Assembly (NCBI RefSeq): GCF_030010375.1
Contig: NZ_JASCRY010000003.1
Span: forward strand, 124,001-188,000
Source of the DNA: Flavobacterium yafengii
GTDB taxonomy: Bacteria; Bacteroidota; Bacteroidia; Flavobacteriales; Flavobacteriaceae
DNA length: 64,000 nucleotides
Direction of reading: 5' to 3'
Position numbers and translations under genes: made by a program. A model generated the notes under the pieces. That model was not told the DNA's origin. It saw nothing but the letters and a program-made list of their open reading frames with translations, and searched no databases. Positions 53,305 through 62,007 of this stretch are shown here, piece by piece. The stretch's first letter is position 1. Each line of letters begins with the position of its first letter.

Positions 53305-53329
53305 AAAGAGACTCTTGAGTCTCTTTTTT
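53305..53329 (+). terminator. Intrinsic terminator after the XRE gene
   Basis: A 10-bp stem AAAGAGACTC (53305-53314) pairs with GAGTCTCTTT (53317-53326), TT loop and T-tail. Confidence 0.88.
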
Positions 53330-53374
53330 GTTTTGGAACATTACTTGCTCTAATACATTACCAAAAACTATCAC

Positions 53375-53632
53375 ATGAATAAAACTATAAAGCTTCGAAT
53401 AAAAAGGGAAATCGACAGAGATATTGAACTTAAAATATTAAAATTAAAAGGTTCTTTAATTACTAAAGGCTTTACCGAAATTATTCACATTGCAGATGAA
53501 AATACAGAGTATTATCTTAACTCATTTTCCACTTCACCTGAGAATAAAAAAGAGGTAGAATGTTTTGTTCTGGATTATATCACAAACCATAATCTTACGG
53601 ACACCATTACGTTACTTCAAGAAAGTAATTAA
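53375..53632 (+). CDS. Small unknown island protein, 85 residues
   Basis: A Lys-rich cytoplasmic protein (MNKTIKLRIKREIDRDIELK, then FTEIIHIADENTEYYLNSFSTSPENKKEVECFVLDYI). I recognise no domain. It has an ATG start with a reasonable leader after the XRE terminator and sits at the edge of a long non-coding stretch. It may be a real gene or a chance frame; composition and codon pattern look coding. Confidence 0.5.
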   Translation: MNKTIKLRIKREIDRDIELKILKLKGSLITKGFTEIIHIADENTEYYLNSFSTSPENKKEVECFVLDYITNHNLTDTITLLQESN

Positions 53633-53732
53633 GTGATTTTTGACTGCAAGAATTTTTTCAGATCATGTGTAAAAACCTTCCTGAAAACAGTCAGAATTTT
53701 GCACATTAATTAAAATATATTCATCTGAAAAA

Positions 53733-53804
53733 GTACGCTCCCTTATTCAAGATCTAATAATTATTTAGGGACATTTTCTTCTGTATTGGAATAAGGGAGC
53801 GTAC
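53733..53804. repeat. 16-bp perfect inverted repeat with 40-base loop
   Basis: Arm GTACGCTCCCTTATTC (53733-53748) and its exact complement (53789-53804). It is more GC-rich than its surroundings. It is not followed by a T-run, so a recombination, transfer or protein-binding site is more likely than a terminator. Confidence 0.85.
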
Positions 53805-54179
53805 ACTTTCAGAGACCGCTGAAATAAATATTCTTACAGCTTTACAATCTCCTAAAGATCTTAAAAATATCTAGATAAAAAATCACAAAAAGTACAACTA
53901 AGGTATTGGACATTCATCAACTGCGTGCCCATAATGTCACCGCTCATTCTTCGCAGTGCCACCCTTCGGGACTTATAGCACTCCGTTTGATACATATCCA
54001 ATTTTGTATTGCTTTCTTTTTTTTCTTTTTCTTTTGAAAATTTTTTTGGCAGTCTGATTGAATAAAAAACTAACATTTCCTGCTATTTATCTAAGACATT
54101 TCATAGGTAAAAATTACCCATGATTGTTTATGTCATACACTAGCTTTAAATTAGCTGTTAACCTTTAAAGAGCTGAAAG

Positions 54180-54285
54180 ATTGCAACGTTCCTGCAATCG
54201 GCAAGATGTCCGTTTGTATCACAACCGATATCTTGCTGCCCTTTCACTCGGAACTCGTGGGCAGTGAAACTGAAAAATTTAGATT
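54180..54285. other. Cluster of stem-loops, possible RNA or transfer-origin element
   Basis: Hairpin 1: ATTGCA (54180-54185) with TGCAAT (54193-54198). Hairpin 2: GCAAGATGTC (54201-54210) with GATATCTTGC (54227-54236), extended inward with one mismatch. Then CTGCCC can pair with GGGCAG, while TTTCAC can instead pair with GTGAAA, which would be mutually exclusive folds. GC content is higher than the flanks. Confidence 0.5.
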
Positions 54286-54694
54286 CCAAAAAAGTAATTA
54301 TTATAGAGAATTGTAGAGTCTAATTTATATCAACATATTTCTAATTGATTTTAGAATCATAAAATAAAACCATTATCAACACACATTAATAAAATTACAC
54401 AATTGATTGTTATTTCGATCAAATTAGGTCATTTTGTCTATAATAACAATCATAGAAAATAAATTAATATTCTTCTCTAAGTTATCTTTAACTTCAATAT
54501 TAATTGTAAAATTCAGAAATAATCCTACAATACGGTGTTCCTTACTATTGAAATTCTTTTTTTAGGTATCTTAGCCAAGATGATATCCTTGAGTTAATCA
54601 AGAATTAATTATTTTTTTAATAAAAAAATTTTCATTTTTTAAATTAAAAGAATGGTTATCGGCAAAATGAAAAAAATAAAATTTAACAGTTATT

Positions 54695-55360
54695 ATGAAC
54701 TACATTCAAAGTACATCTGCTTTTCATGTAACGTGGTTAAGTAGACTAAATCCTATTTACAGAATTTTGAGTGACATTCAATATGTTGAAGATTTTTTTG
54801 AAACTGGAAATATCTATCTTTCAAGTTTTAAAAATTTTAAAAAGTATGAAGATGAAATGCAAGGTGATAAAACTGAAGGACATAATTTAGTTGGAGGATT
54901 TGATGGAAAAGACAGCAGTCAATACGTGTCTTATGATGGGGGTGTTAATGCTTACGTACTATGTACTACAAATTCCTTGAAGGAAAATGTAATTAAAAAT
55001 TTTAAAGGTGTTGGAGCAATAAAAATAAAAGATTCTGTAAACTTTGGCAAAGAAATAGCAAGGAAATTATCTTTTGTAAATACAGGTATTGAAGGCGATT
55101 GTATTTATGGTGATTCTAAAGTTCAAATATTAGAAAATGAACAGAATAAAGTATTTCAAAATATTGACTTTAAGAATCCAGTTTCGATAAAGGAAGAACT
55201 TTCTCAAATAACTTTAGGTGTTGAAATGTTTATGAAGCATAAAAAATATGAGCATCAACAGGAGCATAGATTGTTATGGTTTTCAGAAGTTCAAATTAAT
55301 AGTGGAATAATTATTCATTGTCCCGAGGTAATTAAATATTGCGATAAAATAATTTTTTAA
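54695..55360 (+). CDS. DUF2971-like protein, first gene of the PHP-ATPase operon
   Basis: A 221-residue cytoplasmic protein. It has the layout of DUF2971-type proteins: an early YRILSDIQYVEDFFETGNIYLSSFKNFKKYED, then MQGDKTEGHN, a middle region with NAYVLCTTNS, and near the end KYEHQQEHRLLWFSE. The EDEMxGDKTEG and EHRLLW pieces are the basis of the call and are suggestive, not proof. Proteins of this group are common beside anti-phage genes. It is followed after 18 bases by the PHP-ATPase gene. Confidence 0.6.
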   Translation: MNYIQSTSAFHVTWLSRLNPIYRILSDIQYVEDFFETGNIYLSSFKNFKKYEDEMQGDKTEGHNLVGGFDGKDSSQYVSYDGGVNAYVLCTTNSLKENVIKNFKGVGAIKIKDSVNFGKEIARKLSFVNTGIEGDCIYGDSKVQILENEQNKVFQNIDFKNPVSIKEELSQITLGVEMFMKHKKYEHQQEHRLLWFSEVQINSGIIIHCPEVIKYCDKIIF

Positions 55361-55378
55361 TAATCTGAAAAATTTAAG

Positions 55379-57757
55379 ATGAAAAAATATTCTGATTGGT
55401 TTAAAGTTGATTTACATATTCATACCGATTATAGTAAACAAACAAAAACAAATGATTATCAAGGTCATTTTGATATTAATATTTTGAAACAGAAATTAAT
55501 AGAAAATGATGTCAAATTATTTTCTTTAACAGATCATAATATTATCAATGTTGATGCTTATAAAAATTACTATGAAAACTACACCGATGGAGATCCAAAA
55601 TTACTAATTGGTTGTGAATTCGATATTGAAGTGCCAAAATCACATAAGACAATTACTTATCATAGTGTTATAGTCTTTGAAAATGATAATTTTGAGGATG
55701 TAGAAATAATTTCAAATAAAATTGAGAGGTTGTATGCTACCAAAGGAGTTTCTAAGACTGAAAGGAAAATAACAATAGATGATTTATATGATTTATTTAA
55801 TGAACATAATTATTTTTTCATTCCTCATGCAGGGAACACAAAGAGCATATTAGATCCTTATATAGGCTATGACATACAACTCTGCCAACAAATGGTGTTA
55901 CTTATGCCAAGTGCATTTGAAAAAGTAAAAGAAAGTGTTAGACAAACTTATAATGAAGGTTTTGATAGAATTAAGACGTTAGATTTTAAGGATAAAGATG
56001 ATATTCCATATATCAATTTTTCAGATAATCACAATTGTAATAGTTATCCGTGCACCAATAAAAATGGTGATAATCATGAATTTTATTGCATAAAAGGTCA
56101 ACCAACATTCGAATCAATCCGATTTGCCTTTATTGATCCAAAATCTCGAATTAAAAAGTTCTCAGAAGTAGAAGTGTTAATGAGGTTTGATAATTTCTTA
56201 CACAGTGTTAAATTTGAAGATAACCCAGTAATAGAGAACACAACTCTATATTTTAGTCCTAATTTAAACACAATTATTGGAGGGAGGTCAAGCGGTAAAA
56301 GTTTATTGTTTAATATCTTAGGAAAAAAAATAAACAATAATAAAAGTCAAATCGATAAATACGGATTAGATATAACTAATGCAAAAGTTAAAAGTTTTTT
56401 GGATGATGATTATAAACCAATAATTAATTATAATACAAATGATATTATTTACATTAACCAAGGAGACATTGTAAATTATTTTGAGAATAATTCCCTCAAA
56501 GATTTAATACTTGAATCTGGGGAGACTGAGAACTATAAAGCAGCCTTAGAAACTTTTAAAACAAAAAAATCAGACTTAACCCAATTAGTTGAAAAATTAA
56601 TTGAATTATATTCTGAATTATACGATGTATTAAATTCTAATTTCACATTTCATGACCGCGATATAACTTCTATTCTTGATTCCAGTTACATTTTTAAAAG
56701 TATTTCAGATATTGAGGACAATACTGACTCATTTCAGACCTCAGCCGAGATATTGAATCTATTAACCGATAATACTGAAAAATTCAAAGCAAACGAAAAC
56801 TGGTCATTTTTACCAGAAGAATTGGAAGTAATTGAAACTTTTATAGAACTTGTAAATGCTAAAAACTTGTTATTTGATGAGGTTACTAAAAATTACAGTA
56901 AAAAGATAGACTTTATAACAGATGTAAAGAAAATCATAACAGATAAAAATGCAAATTTAGATTTAAAAGGCAGAGAAAAGGAAGCCTCGAACACAAGATA
57001 TACGACTCTTAATAAAAATATATCTGATGCTTTTAAAATAGCAAAACAAGTGGAAAACCATTGTTTGTTAGTTGAACAATTATCTTATGGAGAGATCCAA
57101 GAAATTAAAATTAATGATGAAGTCACAGTGGTTTTAGAAGTTGAAAAAAATGAAAGTATAAAAACAAAGATAATTGAAGGTTTAAGTAGTATTTCATCTA
57201 CTAATTTGAGTTTATATCAGGTATTGATTAAGTTAGCATTAGGTGAAATAAAAATAAAAAATTTACCGACTAATTCATCTGATAATTTGGCAAAAAAAAC
57301 GATGACGCAAGTAAAAGGGATTTTAGATTTATTTGACAAACCAATAGAATATTTAAAATATTCAGAGGAAAGCACATCAAAAAATAACTCACCCGGATTT
57401 AATTCAGAAAAATATTTACAAACAATATTAAAAAGCGGTAATTCTAAAATAATTTTTATTGACCAACCTGAAGATAATCTAGGTAATAGATTTATAACAG
57501 ATAAGCTTATTGATTTATTAAGAGATTTGAAATTTAAAAAACAGATATTTTTAATAACTCATAATCCATCTATAGTTGTGTATGGTGATGCTGAGAATAT
57601 AATTATGTGTAATAATAATGAAAATACAATAGAATATGAGCAATATGTTTTAGAAGAAAAAGAACATCAAAAAGAGATTTGTACTGTTTTAGATGGTGGT
57701 CAATACATTTTTGAGCAAAGAGCTAGAAAGTATAACATTAAGAAATTAATTCAATAA
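55379..57757 (+). CDS. PHP-domain fused to SMC/ABC-type ATPase (TrlF-like)
   Basis: A 792-residue protein. Residues about 1-240 form a PHP phosphoesterase domain with the metal-ligand stretches KVDLHIHTDYS, LTDHN, IGCEFDIE, HSVIVF, PHAGN and SDNHN. From about 280 an SMC-type ATPase follows: Walker A IIGGRSSGKSLLF (near 300), a long coiled-coil insert, an atypical signature-like SPGFNSEKYL, Walker B IIFIDQPEDNL (near 692) and the H-loop FLITHNPS (near 723). The fusion matches TrlF-type ATPases, which occur in defence islands. A nuclease or phosphatase action gated by ATP is inferred. Confidence 0.85.
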   Translation: MKKYSDWFKVDLHIHTDYSKQTKTNDYQGHFDINILKQKLIENDVKLFSLTDHNIINVDAYKNYYENYTDGDPKLLIGCEFDIEVPKSHKTITYHSVIVFENDNFEDVEIISNKIERLYATKGVSKTERKITIDDLYDLFNEHNYFFIPHAGNTKSILDPYIGYDIQLCQQMVLLMPSAFEKVKESVRQTYNEGFDRIKTLDFKDKDDIPYINFSDNHNCNSYPCTNKNGDNHEFYCIKGQPTFESIRFAFIDPKSRIKKFSEVEVLMRFDNFLHSVKFEDNPVIENTTLYFSPNLNTIIGGRSSGKSLLFNILGKKINNNKSQIDKYGLDITNAKVKSFLDDDYKPIINYNTNDIIYINQGDIVNYFENNSLKDLILESGETENYKAALETFKTKKSDLTQLVEKLIELYSELYDVLNSNFTFHDRDITSILDSSYIFKSISDIEDNTDSFQTSAEILNLLTDNTEKFKANENWSFLPEELEVIETFIELVNAKNLLFDEVTKNYSKKIDFITDVKKIITDKNANLDLKGREKEASNTRYTTLNKNISDAFKIAKQVENHCLLVEQLSYGEIQEIKINDEVTVVLEVEKNESIKTKIIEGLSSISSTNLSLYQVLIKLALGEIKIKNLPTNSSDNLAKKTMTQVKGILDLFDKPIEYLKYSEESTSKNNSPGFNSEKYLQTILKSGNSKIIFIDQPEDNLGNRFITDKLIDLLRDLKFKKQIFLITHNPSIVVYGDAENIIMCNNNENTIEYEQYVLEEKEHQKEICTVLDGGQYIFEQRARKYNIKKLIQ

Positions 57758-57766
57758 AAACTTAAC

Positions 57767-58072
57767 ATGTATAATATAGTAATAACTAATACAATCGCTG
57801 AGGATAAGATTTCTATCAATTTTGATCTTCAAGACGGGAGTCTTTCACTTACTTCACTTGATTTATCGACTTCTGGGGATATTGAATTAAATCCTCTAGT
57901 AATTAAACTTGCTGAGTTAATAGAATTAAATAAAAAAGTTGAAGTGGTTTATGAAGATTCACTTGAATTGCTTAAAACTGATTCAAAAATCACATTAGTT
58001 AAAGGTGCTTTAGATGAAATCTATAATTCATTTAATTCAAACTTTACCGTTGAAGAGGATAAATTACATTAA
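57767..58072 (+). CDS. Small acidic protein within the PHP-ATPase operon
   Basis: A 101-residue acidic protein (MYNIVITNTIAEDKISINFD at the start, then LIELNKKVEVVYEDSLELLK). It begins 9 bases after the ATPase stop, so it is certainly co-transcribed. I recognise no domain. Its size, acidity and position suggest a regulator, inhibitor or subunit of the ATPase; this is inference. Confidence 0.65.
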   Translation: MYNIVITNTIAEDKISINFDLQDGSLSLTSLDLSTSGDIELNPLVIKLAELIELNKKVEVVYEDSLELLKTDSKITLVKGALDEIYNSFNSNFTVEEDKLH

Positions 58073-58128
58073 GTTACTTCATGAGGTCAAATGTAAAGTA
58101 AGGAGACCAAGATAAAACATTTAAGTTA

Positions 58129-58905
58129 ATGACTAATTCAATAAATCAAAAAAAATGCATTTGGTGCTTAAAGTCAACATCTGAAGTTACTTTTATAAAA
58201 AAAGCACATACTATTCCTAAATCATTAGGAGGTCAAAATTTTAATAGAAACGTCTGTGATGATTGCAATTACTATTTTGGCAATAGAGATAGCCACAATG
58301 GAAAATACTCTATTGAAGTTGCTTTGAAGGAAGCATTTTCAATTTCAAGAAAACGTTTTTTATTAGGAGGTATTCCTAAAAGAAAAGTTGGAGAGTTTAA
58401 ATCTCAATTTTTTGAAATGAAAGAACGTAAAGGTAAGTTTCGTTTAGGAGTCAAGCCTTCGTTTATGTTTGCTTCACAACTAGAACTTTGTAGGGCTTTT
58501 AAACGAGGTTTATATAAAATGTATTTTGAAGAATTAAACCGACAGAAAAAAGTAGGTTTTGAGTCAAGTTATGATATTATAAGAAGTTTTTCAAGATATA
58601 ATTTAGGAGATTTACCAGTCTTATATTTTACAAGGAAAATTGGTGTTATGATATTCTTTAAAAGCGAAGCCGAAACGCCTATTTTATATTTTAGTAGAAT
58701 GAACTATTTGTATTTAGATAGTCAATTTGCCGAGATTGAATTTCTTGGTCATGTTTTTGGATTTCCAATAGCTCCTTTTACAAAAGAAGAGTTTGAAAAT
58801 TATGCAAGTAAATCAATCGAAATGAAAAAAGATTTTTTCATAGAAGCAAATATTATATCTAAGTTTACAGACATTGATATAAGTTTGAATATCATGAACA
58901 ATTAA
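58129..58905 (+). CDS. HNH endonuclease-like protein, last gene of the operon
   Basis: A 258-residue protein. The N-terminus has a Cys-type HNH module: Cys10-x2-Cys13 (CIWC), then AHTIPKSLGG (His27), then CDDCN (Cys43, Cys46, Asn47). This is the HNH_5-like spacing. The remaining 200 residues are basic and unrecognised. It starts 56 bases after the small gene on the same strand and ends at a perfect palindrome, so it most likely belongs to the same unit. An ATPase with a separate HNH effector recalls Septu (PtuA/PtuB), but the ATPase here carries a PHP domain as well. Confidence 0.78.
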   Translation: MTNSINQKKCIWCLKSTSEVTFIKKAHTIPKSLGGQNFNRNVCDDCNYYFGNRDSHNGKYSIEVALKEAFSISRKRFLLGGIPKRKVGEFKSQFFEMKERKGKFRLGVKPSFMFASQLELCRAFKRGLYKMYFEELNRQKKVGFESSYDIIRSFSRYNLGDLPVLYFTRKIGVMIFFKSEAETPILYFSRMNYLYLDSQFAEIEFLGHVFGFPIAPFTKEEFENYASKSIEMKKDFFIEANIISKFTDIDISLNIMNN

Positions 58906-58916
58906 AAAATAAAACA

Positions 58917-58964
58917 ACATAGGTTGCTTAACTTTGAATTAATTCAAAGTTAAGCAACCTATGT
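58917..58964. repeat. Perfect 48-bp palindrome after the HNH gene
   Basis: The left half (58917-58940, beginning ACATAGGTTGCTTAAC) is the exact complement of the right half (58941-58964), with no loop bases. It lies 12 bases after the HNH stop. It can act as a terminator-like or RNA-end structure, but such a long perfect palindrome is unusual on a chromosome. Confidence 0.93.
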
Positions 58965-58992
58965 GTAAAAACCTAAATTAATTTTACTATTA

Positions 58993-59035
58993 AAAATGTC
59001 CAGTTTTTTATATAACAAACTGGACATTTTTATAT
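58993..59035 (+). terminator. Hairpin with T-tail between the two defence units
   Basis: A 14-bp stem AAAATGTCCAGTTT (58993-59006) pairs with its complement (59017-59030) around a 10-base loop. The T-run is short and runs into a TATATTTG -7 element (59033-59040) for the AbiEi gene. Confidence 0.75.
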
Positions 59036-59056
59036 ATTTGTAGTAAATAGAATTAC

Positions 59057-59782
59057 ATGAAAACCACTGACTACATAGCTACTACCATAGATCGCTTCCC
59101 AAAAGGATATGTTTTCACCTATGTTGACTTTACCACAGTCGTGAATAAAAAAGAAGCAGTGATAAAAGCATTGAATCGTATGGTGGTTTCGGGCAAGATT
59201 GCCAAACTAGCCAAAGGAAAGTATTACAAGCCTGAGAACACTCCTTTTGGAAATTTAGAACCTAACCAATATCAAGTAGTAAAAGATTTACTAGAAGATG
59301 ATGGCAGAATAATTGGCTATCTTACGGGTTATAGTATCTACAACCAATTAGGATTGACTACACAAATAAGCAATACCATTCAAATTGCTAGAAATGACAT
59401 TCGTCCAAGCTTAAATAGAGACCGCTACAACATCAAGTTTGTAAAACAAAAGAATACCATCACCAAAGAGAATATTCCGTTGTTACAATTGCTAGATGCT
59501 ATTAAATATATCAAGAAGATTCCTGATAGCAGTATTGCAGCAGCCTGCTTAAGGTTAGTATCACTATTGAAAGGGTTGTCGGAAAAAGAAATAGCAACAG
59601 TAGTACGCTTGGCTCAAAAATACCCACCTGCAACAAGGGCTTTACTTGGTGCGCTATTAGATGAAGCGGAAGTTTCTCAATTCAAGGAAATATTGCTTAA
59701 AAATCTGAATCCCATAACTAATTACAAACTATCGGGAGTACAAACTGTTTTAAAAAATGCCGAAAACTGGAACTTAATATGA
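59057..59782 (+). CDS. AbiEi-type antitoxin (DUF6088, winged helix)
   Basis: A 241-residue protein with an N-terminal winged helix (PKGYVFTYVDFTTVVNKKEAVIKALNRMVVSGKIAKLAKGKYYKP) and a C-terminal domain (IGYLTGYSIYNQLGLTTQISNTIQIARN) typical of AbiEi/DUF6088. In type IV toxin-antitoxin pairs it represses the operon and opposes the toxin without direct binding. It overlaps the next gene by 4 bases (ATGA). A TATATTTG element precedes the ATG by about 16 bases. Confidence 0.88.
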   Translation: MKTTDYIATTIDRFPKGYVFTYVDFTTVVNKKEAVIKALNRMVVSGKIAKLAKGKYYKPENTPFGNLEPNQYQVVKDLLEDDGRIIGYLTGYSIYNQLGLTTQISNTIQIARNDIRPSLNRDRYNIKFVKQKNTITKENIPLLQLLDAIKYIKKIPDSSIAAACLRLVSLLKGLSEKEIATVVRLAQKYPPATRALLGALLDEAEVSQFKEILLKNLNPITNYKLSGVQTVLKNAENWNLI

Positions 59783-60783
59783 AGCTACACGAAAACAAAG
59801 TTCTATTTAGACAATCAATTGAGTTTACCGCTCAACAGATGGGAATACTACCTATTTATGTAGAAAAAGACTACTGGGTAACGTATGCATTACGTATCAT
59901 TTTTCAGGATACAATTGGAGCAGAAACCATTTTCAAAGGAGGAACAGCACTGTCAAAATGTTTTGGATTAATTGAACGTTTTTCTGAAGATATTGATTTG
60001 GTAGTTTTGAAGAGAGACGAAGAAAGCGGAAATCAACTGAAAAACAAATTGAAGAAGATAACCAATGCTGTTGGTGCTAAATTAACAGAAGTTGATGAAG
60101 AGGGTATTACAAACAAAGTAGGCATGATTAGGAAAATTGCCTATCAGTATCCAAAAACGTTTACTGGAAAATTTGGACAAGTTAGAGAGAACATTATCGT
60201 TGAAGCGACTTGGCTAGGACGCTATGAACCATACTACACTACCTCTATTTCATCCTATATTTTTACAATGATGAAATCAGCGGGACAACTCCAAATTGCA
60301 GAAGAGCATGATTTATTACCTTTTGAAGTTCAAGTATTGCATGTAAATAGAACTATTTGCGAAAAAATAATGAGTTTGGTTCGCTTTTCATATACCGAAG
60401 ATCCAATAACAGATTTACAAAATAAGATCCGACATACTTACGACTTACATCAGTTATTAAAAGCTCCTGCAATCTTAGCCTTTTTTGAAAGTCCTGCGTT
60501 TGAAGAAATGCTTTTACTTGTTGGACAGGATGATGTTTCAAGCTTCAAAAATAACAATAGATGGCTAGAGAATCATCCGAAAAAAGCCATAATCTTTAGT
60601 CAAACAAATCCAACTTGGGAAAAACTAGAAGAAGTCTATACCAATGAATTTCTTAATCTTGTGTATGGAGTAAAACCCACAAGTGAAGAGATTTTAAAAT
60701 CACTAATCAAAATTAGTGAGCGTTTACAGCATATAAAATGGAATATTGAAATTCCCGAAAAAGGAGAAAAGAAAATAGGATGA
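59779..60783 (+). CDS. AbiEii-type nucleotidyltransferase toxin
   Basis: A 334-residue protein of the AbiEii/AbiGii nucleotidyltransferase family. The catalytic region reads TIFKGGTALSKCFGLIERFSEDIDLVVL, giving the GGTALS loop (about residues 53-58) and DID. AbiEii toxins (for example MenT relatives) modify tRNA 3' ends or otherwise halt growth during phage infection. It is coupled to the upstream AbiEi gene. Length is within the usual range. Confidence 0.9.
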   Translation: MKLHENKVLFRQSIEFTAQQMGILPIYVEKDYWVTYALRIIFQDTIGAETIFKGGTALSKCFGLIERFSEDIDLVVLKRDEESGNQLKNKLKKITNAVGAKLTEVDEEGITNKVGMIRKIAYQYPKTFTGKFGQVRENIIVEATWLGRYEPYYTTSISSYIFTMMKSAGQLQIAEEHDLLPFEVQVLHVNRTICEKIMSLVRFSYTEDPITDLQNKIRHTYDLHQLLKAPAILAFFESPAFEEMLLLVGQDDVSSFKNNNRWLENHPKKAIIFSQTNPTWEKLEEVYTNEFLNLVYGVKPTSEEILKSLIKISERLQHIKWNIEIPEKGEKKIG

Positions 60784-61052
60784 CATTTACCTAATCACAG
60801 TTATAGGAAGCTTTTGTTAACTAATTATAAAAGAAAAAATCACATAGTAGTTGGAGTTATTTGCAAACAAAAGAATTCATAAGTAATCATAGAGCAAGTA
60901 TCGAAGCAATTTTTCATTAACTTTCAAGAAGAATAGTTTTTAATATTGCTACTTCTAATACTGATGATTAATGGAAATTATTATTTCTGAACTTAGTGCT
61001 GTTATACATATTTGAGATAATAATTTCAATAAAAAAAGCTAAAAGAAGCGAT

Positions 61053-61922
61053 ATGATTTTACAACAGAAAACATTGGAAAAATTGCGAATCCTAATTAAT
61101 GAGGAAACCGAATATAGAACTGGTCCAAAATTAGTTGCGTTCTTCAATAATTTAGGTTTTAACGATTCATACAGCGAAGACTTCCCATCGAGATGGGTGT
61201 TCACGGACGAAAAATTAACTAAAATTAATGGAACATCAGAATTAAGCAAATGTATTATTCAACTCTTTAATCCATTAAATTTCATTGGAAGATACAGTAA
61301 ACTTGATGAATGTATTGATGATTTTAATAAATTTATTGCTTTTGATAATTGGAAAGTAGTCCGTGATGGAGCTATCATAAACTTTGCAAAAGCAGCTAAA
61401 ATATCCTTTGAGGACACAAAAACAGGCTCATTAGAAGATGATTTTCTGAAAAAAGAATTCGACGAAATAAGATTGGACACTTTGAAGCTTGATAATTCAC
61501 TCACAGAAGTACTGAATATTAGACTTTTAGAAATAAAAAAATGCTTAATTGCAGAAGCTTCCCTTTCTGTTATATTTTTATGCGGAAGTACTTTGGAAGG
61601 TTTATTAAGTGGTATAGCGAATCAAAATATTAGAATGTACAATACAGCTGCCACCGCTCCAAAAAAAGATGGTAGAGTAAAAAGTCATCATGAGTGGACA
61701 CTACTGAATTTAATAGAAGTATCTTGTGAAGTTGGATATATTAACGAAGATGTTAAGAAATTCAGTCACTCTCTTAGAGACTTTCGCAATTACATACATC
61801 CCAATGAGCAGATTAAAAACCGTTTTATTCCTGATCAGCAGACTTCAAAAATCTCATGGCAAGTTCTTAAAGTTGCCATAAATCAAATTAATAAAAAAGT
61901 AAATAATAATTCCATCTCTTAA
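61053..61922 (+). CDS. AbiJ-like protein with HEPN-type C-terminus
   Basis: A 289-residue cytoplasmic protein. The N-terminal half (LEKLRILINEETEYRTGPKLVAFFNNLGFNDSY and the aromatic-rich SKLDECIDDFNKFIAFDNWKVVRDGAIINFAK) matches the AbiJ N-terminal type 3 pattern. The C-terminal half is helical and holds LRDFRNYIHPNEQ (about residues 242-254), the R-x-x-x-H of HEPN RNases. AbiJ-type proteins give abortive infection; an RNA-cleaving toxin is the likely mode. I used the ATG at 61053, not an upstream GTG at 60996. No antitoxin gene is adjacent, and the AbiE pair may be a coincidence. Confidence 0.78.
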   Translation: MILQQKTLEKLRILINEETEYRTGPKLVAFFNNLGFNDSYSEDFPSRWVFTDEKLTKINGTSELSKCIIQLFNPLNFIGRYSKLDECIDDFNKFIAFDNWKVVRDGAIINFAKAAKISFEDTKTGSLEDDFLKKEFDEIRLDTLKLDNSLTEVLNIRLLEIKKCLIAEASLSVIFLCGSTLEGLLSGIANQNIRMYNTAATAPKKDGRVKSHHEWTLLNLIEVSCEVGYINEDVKKFSHSLRDFRNYIHPNEQIKNRFIPDQQTSKISWQVLKVAINQINKKVNNNSIS

Positions 61923-62007
61923 ATTACGCTTTAAAAGTTTAAGAATATAGAAAACCCTTTTTTGTAGTGTTTTATTTACTAACTTAGGAAACTTAATTAC
62001 TTCATAT

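Larger units (their letters stand above)
53633..54694. other. Structured non-coding kilobase inside the island
   Basis: About 1,060 bases with no convincing gene. It holds a perfect 16-bp inverted repeat (53733-53804), a series of stem-loops between 54180 and 54285, and then about 390 very AT-rich bases leading into the DUF2971-like gene. One frame on the minus strand (53861-54076) has no recognisable features. Candidate roles are oriT, a regulatory RNA, or the promoter region of the defence operon. Confidence 0.55.

Noticed and set aside
53861..54076. 71-codon frame on the minus strand in the island non-coding region
   Set aside because: No recognisable features, poor start context and a poly-Lys stretch from a homopolymer-like tract; more likely non-coding.
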